A stretch of DNA of 18,137 bases, from assembly GCF_958350005.1 (NCBI RefSeq), contig NZ_CATWFF010000024.1, positions 1-18,137 of the forward strand, in the 5' to 3' direction. Origin of the DNA: an uncultured Megasphaera sp. GTDB taxonomy: Bacteria; Bacillota; Negativicutes; Veillonellales; Megasphaeraceae. The position numbers and the translations under genes were made by a program. The notes under the pieces are model-generated. The model searched no databases and was not told the origin of the DNA. It was given only the letters and a program-made list of their open reading frames with translations. This document shows, in pieces, positions 7,201 to 13,653 of this stretch (within the stretch, counting starts at the first letter, position 1; each line of letters starts with the position of its first letter).

Positions 7201-9066
7201 GTAGGGACCGATGTTATCGAGAATGCATCAGCCTATAAAGTGGCGCCGCAAAAAGATTCGATTCATACAGTCAATCACATTGCCTTTGAGCGGGAAACGC
7301 GGGAGAATGAAGGCCGCGACCATGACGACAGCAGCAGCGGCATTTCGGCCAAGGTCATTCATCTGAAGCTGGATAAATTTTATGAAGACATTAGCTCCAC
7401 GAGAATTCGGGAAAACATTGACCTCAATCGCGATATATCCAATCTGATCGATGCAGTGGCGCAGAATTTTATTTACGATAATAATATGTATCTTCGCGAA
7501 CCGGCATATAAGCATGTGCTGGAAGCGCGGGAAATCGGCATCGGAGCGTTTAAGCCGCGGGGAGCGGAAAGCCTCTGGCCCGTCTGCAATACGCTCTGGG
7601 ATAAAGGATACAATACAGACGTGCTGGACCGGTATATTGAAAAAGACCGGGTGTGGACATTATATATTGATGACGCAGGTCATTCCAAGGCCATGATTGC
7701 CTATGCCGCAGTACACCGTATTGGCACGCGGGATTTACTCCGTGAATTTAAGGATTCCACGGTAACGGCCCATATTCGCAATGCTGCCGGCGGCAGCATT
7801 GCCTGCATCGGTTTTTTATACGCCGATGATTCCCTGGGCATTGCCAACGTCAGCCAGATCATTATTACAGAAGTGCTGACAGAGCTCATTGCCCGTGATT
7901 TTGCCTATGCCGTATACCATCCTGTAGACGAAGCCGGATATGATCCGGAAATTATGCAGGCCCTGGAACGGCAGGGATTCGTCAATATTGCACCGGCAGG
8001 CAGCAAGCATCCCATGTATGTCGTCGACATGAAATCGCCTATCGTCATTTTCCGCGATGTAGAAACGACTATTAAGAATCCCTTTAATAAGGATCCCCGT
8101 GTACAGCAGGCCATTTATCATGCCCATAACAACTTGCTGGCAGTTCTCAATCGCATCTATCCGGGAAAACTGCTCCTGTCCTTTAATATGAGCGCCGTTC
8201 ACAATAAGATTATCCACAAGGTTGCAGAAATAAACGGCGTATCTACAGTAGATGACAAGAAAAAACGGCGTGGTCCGTACATGTCCGTTCCCTTCGGCAA
8301 GGCTCTGAGCGATGTCCTGGTTCCCAATACGGTGACAAAAAACCTTTATATTGGCAAGTATTTTGATCGCTGCGTCAAGAGTTTTACCATTGCCGAATCC
8401 CATCATTTCTCACCAGTTGCCAATCAGGTCAAGACCATTAAATCCTTTAATCGTCCGGTTATTCTCATCGATGATCTGCTTCATAAAGGCCATCGCATGC
8501 GCATGCTCACGCCGTATCTGCAGCAGAATGATATTGAAGTAAAGAAAGTTCTCGTCGCCGTCATGACCGGACAGGCCATGGACATGATGGCAGAAAAGAA
8601 CATCCAGACCGAGTGCGCGTATTTCCTGCCTACCCTGGAAGTGTGGCTGAACGAGCGGGACTGTTATCCTTTTATCGGCGGTGACAGCATTGATAATGCT
8701 CATGATTACAGCGGCTATGACAGCAATCCGGCAATCAACCTGGTCCTGCCTTATGTCAGTCCGGGCTTTATCGGTCATGGTGATGAGCAGGCACACTACC
8801 TGTATTCCATGACGTGTCTGCAGAATGCGGCGCATATTATGCATGTCCTGCAGGATGTATATCAGGAGACCTATGAAAAGCGGCTGACCTTAAAACGACT
8901 GGGCGAAGTCATCAGCTATCCCCGCATACCTGACATTGATATTGGCGTCAAGTTTGATGAAAACCTGGACCCGACGCGGTTTATTGAAAACGATATTGAA
9001 CGGCTCGTGCGCATGCGTTGGGGCGAACGTGCCTTTGAAGGGCTGGAAAGGACGGAGTTGCCATAA
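4201..9066 (+). CDS. Giant multidomain protein: HD domain, helical repeats, NadD-like nucleotidyltransferase, GNAT-like and PRTase-like regions
   Basis: A 1,621-residue cytoplasmic-looking protein with no signal peptide or membrane segment seen; function unknown. AGGAGA (4190-4195) precedes the ATG by 5 bases. Parts in order: an uncharacterised N-terminus (1-190). An HD phosphohydrolase-like domain follows, with His195/His200, His229-Asp230 in CHDLGK, His266, His271 and Asp292. A long helical stretch (about 350-900) has HEAT-like segments such as those near 461 and 701. A nucleotidyltransferase domain (about 906-1100) has GTFDPFSLGH (912-921) and ISSTRIRE (1064-1071), the two signature motifs of NMN/cytidylyl transferases, and ends in a NadD-like FIYDNNMY. 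A GNAT-like region covers about 1125-1285. The C-terminal part contains VILIDDLLHKGH (1420-1431), resembling a PRPP-binding loop. HD and nucleotidyltransferase assignments are fairly secure; GNAT and PRTase are tentative. The stop overlaps the next start by one base. Confidence 0.85.
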   Translation: MEETTYDVSLFLCQALQDPAFRSAVGMDAVEMAAFIRDNQICQMARKLESCRDAKGRFDSRLVLDIARTCMPCLKTSPEGGWLAHCYCFVLNRIFPRTAAQWEGWDGQTVTHQFDGEFRLGRMMLLQLLRGLYEYERAALPFDPTKDFDFLCDSEITAQGYTREYLHMKRLIHDHYVYEFMRIGIDISPFNTLGHVAGVHYVALYAARQLAQVGVPVDLALISGAAACHDLGKYGCKKNEEKRVPYLHYYYTGMSCRRVGLSGIAHIAANHSVWDLELENLSVESLLLIYADFRVKSSRNQQGEEVVHFYSLAEAFDVILGKLDNVDDAKRQRYQKVYAKLADFESFMHERGVVTELPPLFGPSPLRPGSPAQREMVLLEGEEVIDQLKYAAIDHNIRLMSIFRDESDFGNLIEAARSEQNWKNVRTYIGIFEEYSTYMTEHQKMMILKFLYELLSHKEGDIRLQSAALMGRITANFNDKYTKELPQGVSLPHKDITNFSLFDQYVDMIIYPELRFTEQHKLWIGYCLSSFVSAVLRSCPAEDKSRYMMVMSKYYERRDYPEERYIILLKALDDMNKDGITPEFLHRVRPFIEKALQSSQYNLCVAALNTARHIFPEYTNAQYYQDLLAVMNLPADRQAFSEQEGSLFLVDLKMGTHWSVKVANIELMMRYMDDQCDKGDVMHLGMHLTNLLKVSETVFVRRAAGEGLLAIADSMTYSQRNELAVELFNGLEIGDPQISKYVPEFLGRMILKLPPQEFDEIIITIASQILTVNIPLASAMVHTVGVILENFAEFAKAFDEDEAVNQARQRRLLYIMIKAYAHYDAELSRDAFRDIGKFLFHSDAMSMAQKEFLFLHCYKKLLVLLDESKEGTLDFYSNAAVLNHIYRYIGQHQFDCGAFRFPPVRKACFYPGTFDPFSLGHKAVACKIRDLGFDVYLALDEFSWSKHTQPRLMRRKIMNMSVADEEDMYPFPDDIPVNIANPFDIRHLKEIFSGKDLYIAVGTDVIENASAYKVAPQKDSIHTVNHIAFERETRENEGRDHDDSSSGISAKVIHLKLDKFYEDISSTRIRENIDLNRDISNLIDAVAQNFIYDNNMYLREPAYKHVLEAREIGIGAFKPRGAESLWPVCNTLWDKGYNTDVLDRYIEKDRVWTLYIDDAGHSKAMIAYAAVHRIGTRDLLREFKDSTVTAHIRNAAGGSIACIGFLYADDSLGIANVSQIIITEVLTELIARDFAYAVYHPVDEAGYDPEIMQALERQGFVNIAPAGSKHPMYVVDMKSPIVIFRDVETTIKNPFNKDPRVQQAIYHAHNNLLAVLNRIYPGKLLLSFNMSAVHNKIIHKVAEINGVSTVDDKKKRRGPYMSVPFGKALSDVLVPNTVTKNLYIGKYFDRCVKSFTIAESHHFSPVANQVKTIKSFNRPVILIDDLLHKGHRMRMLTPYLQQNDIEVKKVLVAVMTGQAMDMMAEKNIQTECAYFLPTLEVWLNERDCYPFIGGDSIDNAHDYSGYDSNPAINLVLPYVSPGFIGHGDEQAHYLYSMTCLQNAAHIMHVLQDVYQETYEKRLTLKRLGEVISYPRIPDIDIGVKFDENLDPTRFIENDIERLVRMRWGERAFEGLERTELP

Positions 9067-10064
9067 TGACAGCGTATTCTATTCATGATTTATGTAGTGA
9101 AATCAATGTAACGGAACCGGCAGCCTTATCGTATGTTCCTTTTGGCCGGCGCAGGCAGCGCGTTCATATTCTGGCCCTGGGCGATGTAGGGACAACGATG
9201 CTGCTGGGACTGCGCCTTCTTGGGGGCGACGTCATTTCTGAGCTGGGTATTTGTGATATAAATAAGGCTAATGTCAGGCGGCTGGAAATGGAAATGAATC
9301 AGATCTGCTATCCTTTTGCCGGTCAGCCAGGCCAGACATCGCCCTTCCTGCCGCCTGTCCGCATTGTAGAGGAAGAACAGCTCTTTCAATGTGATGTATT
9401 CATTTTCTGTGCCAGCAAAGGCGTGCCGCCTGTAGGTGCTGACGGCGATGTGCGGATGGCTCAGTTTGAAGCCAACCGTACGCTGGCAGCTTACTTTGCC
9501 AGGCTGGCAGGACGTGCTGGATTCAGCGGGCAAGTATGTATCGTATCCGATCCGGTTGATCCGCTGTGCAGCGTATTTCTGCAGGAGTCAGGCCTTCAGC
9601 CGTCGCAGATACAGGGCTATGGTCTGGGCGTCATGAACGCCAGAGCCTGTTATTATGCCTCTCTGTATCCGGAAACTTATGGCTGTTATGTGTCGGAAGG
9701 ACGGGTCTTCGGCCCTCACGGCGAAGATCTGATCGTAGCTGACAGTATCGTGAATTATGGCGATCAACCGTCCCGGGCGCTGACCAAACTCGTCGTCGAA
9801 GCCAATCGGGCTGTCCGGAATCTGGGATATAAGCCCTATATTGCCCCGGCCCTGTCATCGGCGGCCCTGTCCATTCTGCTTACGTTGCGCGGTCAGTGGC
9901 ATTATAGCTCCGTATATTTCGGCGACGGCCATAAGGGCGCATTTTTTGGCTTGAAAAATACAATGACTCATTCCGGAATCGTCTACGAAGATCTGTCTGT
10001 ATGTTCTGCTTTGTATGAACGGATGCGGCAGGCTTATCTTGCTTTGTGCCAGCTGGCGCAGTGA
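9066..10064 (+). CDS. Lactate/malate dehydrogenase-like NAD-binding protein
   Basis: The 332-residue product looks like a member of the lactate/malate dehydrogenase superfamily. A Rossmann strand with LALGDVGTT (36-44) is followed by Asp64 at the end of the second strand, the usual NAD-ribose ligand. SDPVDPL (161-167) stands where the family has an N-P-V-D/N motif. GPHG (216-219) supplies the expected catalytic His218, and Arg193 fits the substrate-binding arginine. The Asp that normally pairs with the histidine seems replaced: the family L-D-S-A-R segment reads V-M-N-A-R here. A classic lactate or malate oxidation is therefore uncertain. An N-terminal extension of about 30 residues precedes the Rossmann fold. 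The start ATG overlaps the upstream stop (TAATG), implying translational coupling with the 1,621-residue protein. The fold is fairly secure; the substrate is unknown. Confidence 0.75.
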   Translation: MTAYSIHDLCSEINVTEPAALSYVPFGRRRQRVHILALGDVGTTMLLGLRLLGGDVISELGICDINKANVRRLEMEMNQICYPFAGQPGQTSPFLPPVRIVEEEQLFQCDVFIFCASKGVPPVGADGDVRMAQFEANRTLAAYFARLAGRAGFSGQVCIVSDPVDPLCSVFLQESGLQPSQIQGYGLGVMNARACYYASLYPETYGCYVSEGRVFGPHGEDLIVADSIVNYGDQPSRALTKLVVEANRAVRNLGYKPYIAPALSSAALSILLTLRGQWHYSSVYFGDGHKGAFFGLKNTMTHSGIVYEDLSVCSALYERMRQAYLALCQLAQ

Positions 10065-10078
10065 AAGGGGATGGGGCC

Positions 10079-11167
10079 ATGCTGGTAGTTGTCAAAATAG
10101 GCTGGAAGGAAGCCGATACAGCCCGCCTCTCAGCAGTGCTGAAAAAAGCACTGGCTGGGAAGGTATATGAAACGATCTGTACAGCGGCCCAGTTTGCTGA
10201 TTTTTGCCGCCTTTCTCAACAGGACAAGGAAGGCACAGCCGTTGTGTTCGCCCTGGCCTTGTCAAGGCGGGGAATAACGCGGTCCTATCTGGACATGACT
10301 GCCTGCCTTCTGGAATATCCTGACGGGCTGACCGGCTGTGCAGGGGCGGTCATTACCGATGGTCCAGGAGAATTATTTACAAAAAAAATAAGCCGTGAAC
10401 TGATCTTTCTGGCAAATCAGTCAGGCTGTGCTTTTCCGGGAAAACCCCTTGTCGAAGCGACAGGTTCTCTGTATAATTTTAACACCCAGGCAGCAGTGCA
10501 GCGCATTACCCCGTATGAAGCGTATGAAGCCTCTGCGGTCCGGCTCATACAGAAAGTGCAGCACCTTACTGCTTCATTCGGCTCCAAACGGCCTCTTCAC
10601 CTGCAGGTCCTCCTCCTTCATGCCAGCAGCCGCCAGACCTCGAATACGCTGCTCCTGTGGGAAATGATACGTTCCCGACTGAACGGGAAGGCGGCGATTG
10701 AGGAAATATCTCTGCGAAATGGAGAAGTCGTAGATTGCCGGGGCTGCAGTTATGAAGCCTGTCTCCATTTCGGCGAAAAAGGCGAGTGCTTTTATGGCGG
10801 CGTCATGGTCGATCAGGTCTATCCGGCCATACAGGCCAGTAATGTCATTGTCCTGGCCTGCCCCAATTATAATGATGCTGTCAGTGCCAATATGACTGCC
10901 TTTTTCAATCGCCTTACGGCACTGTTTCGCAAAGACGGCCACACCTTTTCGCACAAGCGCGTCTATGCCCTGGTTGTATCCGGGTACAGCGGCGGCGATA
11001 TTGTGGCCGAGCAGGTTCTCGACGCCATGAACTGCAATAAAAATTTTATTCTCCCTGAAAAGTTCGCCCTCATTGAGACGGCCAACGCTCCTAACAGCAT
11101 TCTGCGCTGCAGCGGTATAGCTGACAGGGCGGCGGCCATGGCTGACCGCATCCTTGCCGGATGGTAA
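10079..11167 (+). CDS. Two-part flavodoxin-like / NADPH-dependent FMN reductase family protein with Cys cluster
   Basis: The 362-residue protein has a C-terminal flavodoxin-like half (from about 172) of the NADPH-dependent FMN reductase / iron-sulfur flavoprotein type. The flavin-phosphate loop region reads HASSRQTSNT (181-190). Four cysteines follow as C220-x2-C223-x4-C228-x8-C237, then the family-like CPNYNDAVSANMTAFFNR. The N-terminal half (1-170) is not recognised with certainty. Its stretch from about 89 (GAVITDGPGELFT) to 135 also reads like a flavodoxin-fold strand-helix unit, so an internal duplication is possible. The ATG at 10079 was chosen: AAGGGG (10065-10070) sits 8 bases upstream, and the start lies 14 bases after the dehydrogenase-like stop. 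A start at 10046 would overlap the upstream gene. It is the last gene of the three-gene unit and may be an electron-transfer or reductase partner. The substrate is unknown. Confidence 0.75.
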   Translation: MLVVVKIGWKEADTARLSAVLKKALAGKVYETICTAAQFADFCRLSQQDKEGTAVVFALALSRRGITRSYLDMTACLLEYPDGLTGCAGAVITDGPGELFTKKISRELIFLANQSGCAFPGKPLVEATGSLYNFNTQAAVQRITPYEAYEASAVRLIQKVQHLTASFGSKRPLHLQVLLLHASSRQTSNTLLLWEMIRSRLNGKAAIEEISLRNGEVVDCRGCSYEACLHFGEKGECFYGGVMVDQVYPAIQASNVIVLACPNYNDAVSANMTAFFNRLTALFRKDGHTFSHKRVYALVVSGYSGGDIVAEQVLDAMNCNKNFILPEKFALIETANAPNSILRCSGIADRAAAMADRILAGW

Positions 11168-11176
11168 CAGGGCAAT

Positions 11177-11213
11177 AAAAAAAGATGATTCCAGGAAAGA
11201 ATCATCTTTTTTT
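11177..11213. terminator. Bidirectional terminator between the flavoprotein gene and rpmB
   Basis: A perfect 8-bp stem GATGATTC (11184-11191) / GAATCATC (11199-11206) is flanked by seven A on the left and seven T on the right. It can therefore stop transcription from both sides. It serves the plus-strand operon ending at 11167 and minus-strand rpmB ending at 11222. Confidence 0.9.
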
Positions 11214-11221
11214 ATATAGGA

Positions 11222-11413
11222 TTAAACATCACGCTGGACTTTGCCGGAACGAAGGCAGCGAGTGCAAACGTTAACACGTTTTACTTCGCCATCGACGATA
11301 GCACGTACTCTCTGGATATTCGGCTTCCAGGTTCTTTTCGTTTTCAAGTGGGAATGGCTGACGTTCATGCCGCTCATGGTTCCCTTGCCGCAAATTTCGC
11401 AATAGTTTGCCAT
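11222..11413 (-). CDS. rpmB: 50S ribosomal protein L28
   Basis: The 63-residue protein is a complete L28 of the large ribosomal subunit. It begins MANYCEICGKG and contains the typical SHSHLKTKRTWKPNIQ and CTRCLRSGKV segments. It is the zinc-binding form: Cys5/Cys8 and Cys50/Cys53 make two CxxC pairs that would hold one zinc ion. Paralogues without cysteines often replace this form under zinc starvation, so a second rpmB may exist elsewhere. AGGAGGT (minus strand, 11421-11427) lies 7 bases before the ATG. It is the only minus-strand gene here, monocistronic, with its own promoter and a terminator shared with the convergent operon. Its place upstream of and divergent from recG is common in Firmicutes. 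Confidence 0.97.
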   Translation of the reverse strand: MANYCEICGKGTMSGMNVSHSHLKTKRTWKPNIQRVRAIVDGEVKRVNVCTRCLRSGKVQRDV

Positions 11414-11452
11414 TGGTTACACCTCCTTGGCCAATTACAGTACAACATACAA

Positions 11453-11481
11453 ATCTTATCATAAAAGACGGGGTAAATCAA
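11453..11481 (-). promoter_or_regulatory. Predicted sigma-A promoter of rpmB
   Basis: On the minus strand, TTGATT (11476-11481) is followed after exactly 17 bases by TAAGAT (11453-11458). Each is close to consensus. It is placed about 40 bases upstream of the rpmB start codon. Confidence 0.75.
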
Positions 11482-11509
11482 GTTTTATTTATAAAAAGCC
11501 TACAAAATA

Positions 11510-11518
11510 TGATACAAT
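11510..11518 (+). promoter_or_regulatory. Predicted extended -10 promoter of recG
   Basis: TGATACAAT (11510-11518) is an extended -10 element (TG, one base, TACAAT), with only a weak AT-rich -35 region near 11490. The start site would be near 11525, 25 bases before the recG ATG. It is back to back with, but does not overlap, the rpmB promoter. Confidence 0.5.
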
Positions 11519-11549
11519 AAATAGAAGAAAAAGACAAGGAGTTTTTGTG

Positions 11550-13589
11550 ATGAGTCCTACACTTCGTCAAATTAAGGGAATTGGGGCAAAAAAAGAGAGT
11601 CTGTTTGCCCGCCTGGGGATTCATACCGCAGCAGAACTGCTGCAATATTTTCCCCGGGAGTATGAAGACCGAAGCCATGTTCAGCCTATTGGCAGCGTAG
11701 TTCTTTCGGCAGCGGCGCCTGTTCTCGTTTGTGGTACCGTTCAGCATATACAGGAACTGCGTCCCCGGCGGGGCATGACGATTTTGAAAGTCGCCATCAG
11801 CGACGGCAGTGGTGCTGTGGAGCTGACCTGGTTTAACCAGCCTTTTAAGAAGAAGCAGTTTTATACCGGCATGACGGTTACAGCCTTTGGCAAGATGGAG
11901 TGGGCCTATGGACGGCGGCAGATGAACAGTCCCGATACGGAAGCCGGTGAAGCAGAAGGAAGCGGACTGGTTCCCGTGTATGGACTGACAGAAGGGCTGC
12001 GCCAGGCTGATGTGCGAAAAGCCGTGCAGGCATCTTTGGCTGAAGCTGCCTGCCATCCGGATATACTGCCTGGCTGGGAAGGAGCACGGCAGGCCTGTCA
12101 CTCTCTCCTTCCCAGCTGGCAGGCCTATGAACACATGCATTTTCCGGAATCGCGGGAACAGCAGCAGCAGGCGCGGCGGCAGCTGGCTTTTGAAGAATTA
12201 TTCGATATGCAGCTGGGATTGCTGCTGCAGCGGCGGCGGGAAAAACGGCAGTTAGGTGTGAAATGCGGCCCTAATGGGGCCCTGTTGCGGCAGTTTATTC
12301 ATCACCTGCCCTTTTCCCTGACAAAAGGACAGACTCAGGCCTTTCTGGATATACAGGCCGACATGGAAAGTGAACGGCCCATGCGCCGCCTCGTGCAGGG
12401 TGATGTAGGCTCCGGGAAAACAGCCGTTGCAGCCATGGCCCTGGCTAAAATCGTAGAAAATGGCTATCAGGGAGCGTTAATGGCGCCGACGGAAATTCTG
12501 GCAGTACAGCATTATGAAGAATGTAAGCGCCTCTTTTCCGGACTGCCTGTGACCCTTGCCGTACTGACCGGCAGGACCAGCGCCAAAGAACGGGCAGTGA
12601 TGCTGTCAGAACTGCAGAACGGAAACATCCAGATCCTTATTGGCACGCATGCCCTCATTCAGGATGACGTCGTCTTTCAGGAGCTGGGACTGGTAGTAAC
12701 AGATGAACAGCATCGGTTTGGCGTGCGCCAGCGGGCAGCACTGCAGCATAAAGGAAAGTCGCCACACGTCCTGTTTATGACGGCTACGCCTATTCCGCGG
12801 ACCCTGGCCTTGTCCGTATACGGTGAGCTCGATGTATCCTCTATTCACGACATGCCGCCAGGACGAAAGCCGGTGAAGACCTATGTGGCCAATGAATCGA
12901 TGCGGAGCCGTATTTACGCATTTATGGAAAAACTCATGGCCCAGGGCAGACAATGCTACGTCGTCTGTCCGCTGGTTGAGGAGTCAGAGACCATGGATTT
13001 ACAGGCTGCTACTTCGTTATACGAAACGCTGCAGCACTCCGTATTTGCCAGCCGGTCTTGCGGCCTCGTTCACGGCCGGATGGCAGGCAGAGAAAAAGAG
13101 GCCGTTATGACGGCGTTCCAGCAGGGGAACATACAGCTGCTAGTTGCAACGAGTGTTATTGAAGTAGGTGTTAACGTACCCAATGCTGCGGTCATGCTGA
13201 TTGACGGAGCCGAACGGTTTGGTCTGGCTCAGCTTCACCAGCTGCGGGGCCGTGTCGGCCGCGGTACAGAGCAGGCATACTGCATTTTACTGGCTAAAGG
13301 CGGCACGGAAGAGACTATGCGCCGGCTGAAATGGATGGAAACTATTTCAGATGGATTTGTCCTGGCAGAAAAGGACTTGCTTCTCCGCGGTGCAGGCCGC
13401 CTGTTTGGCTATGCTCAGCATGGCCTGCCGGACCTGAAGGCGGCCGATATTATTCATGATATCGATCTTCTTACAGCTGCGCGGGATCGGGCTGCGGCAT
13501 ACTGGCAGCAGCATCCTGATGAAGAAGCGGTTGTAGCCGTTTTGAAACGCCGCTTTGGCGAACAGTTCAGCCGGCTCCTGAATAACTGA
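11550..13589 (+). CDS. recG: ATP-dependent DNA helicase RecG
   Basis: The 679-residue protein is a full-length RecG, the superfamily 2 helicase that remodels stalled replication forks and Holliday junctions. The N-terminal wedge/OB region covers about 60-150. The helicase core has Walker A GDVGSGKT (284-291), the RecG-type DEQH box (385-388), TATPIPRTLA after it, and motif VI QLRGRVGRG starting at 564. It ends with the usual C-terminal LFGYAQHGLPD region. The start at 11550 was chosen: AAGGAG (11536-11541) is 8 bases upstream, and the product begins with the family's short helix-hairpin segment (LRQIKGIGAKK). A longer open frame from 11427 would run through the rpmB promoter and is rejected. 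A GTG directly before the ATG is an equally placed alternative. The next gene follows after 64 bases without a clear terminator. Confidence 0.96.
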   Translation: MSPTLRQIKGIGAKKESLFARLGIHTAAELLQYFPREYEDRSHVQPIGSVVLSAAAPVLVCGTVQHIQELRPRRGMTILKVAISDGSGAVELTWFNQPFKKKQFYTGMTVTAFGKMEWAYGRRQMNSPDTEAGEAEGSGLVPVYGLTEGLRQADVRKAVQASLAEAACHPDILPGWEGARQACHSLLPSWQAYEHMHFPESREQQQQARRQLAFEELFDMQLGLLLQRRREKRQLGVKCGPNGALLRQFIHHLPFSLTKGQTQAFLDIQADMESERPMRRLVQGDVGSGKTAVAAMALAKIVENGYQGALMAPTEILAVQHYEECKRLFSGLPVTLAVLTGRTSAKERAVMLSELQNGNIQILIGTHALIQDDVVFQELGLVVTDEQHRFGVRQRAALQHKGKSPHVLFMTATPIPRTLALSVYGELDVSSIHDMPPGRKPVKTYVANESMRSRIYAFMEKLMAQGRQCYVVCPLVEESETMDLQAATSLYETLQHSVFASRSCGLVHGRMAGREKEAVMTAFQQGNIQLLVATSVIEVGVNVPNAAVMLIDGAERFGLAQLHQLRGRVGRGTEQAYCILLAKGGTEETMRRLKWMETISDGFVLAEKDLLLRGAGRLFGYAQHGLPDLKAADIIHDIDLLTAARDRAAAYWQQHPDEEAVVAVLKRRFGEQFSRLLNN

Positions 13590-13653
13590 TCCCCAGTATG
13601 GATGATGATACCCCTGGCAGTACAGATATATTTGCGGAAAGGAGGAGATGTAC

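Noticed and set aside
11427..11549. N-terminal extension of recG
   Set aside because: It would overlap the rpmB promoter and ribosome site, and its residues do not match RecG. The ATG at 11550 has a good ribosome site and gives normal length.
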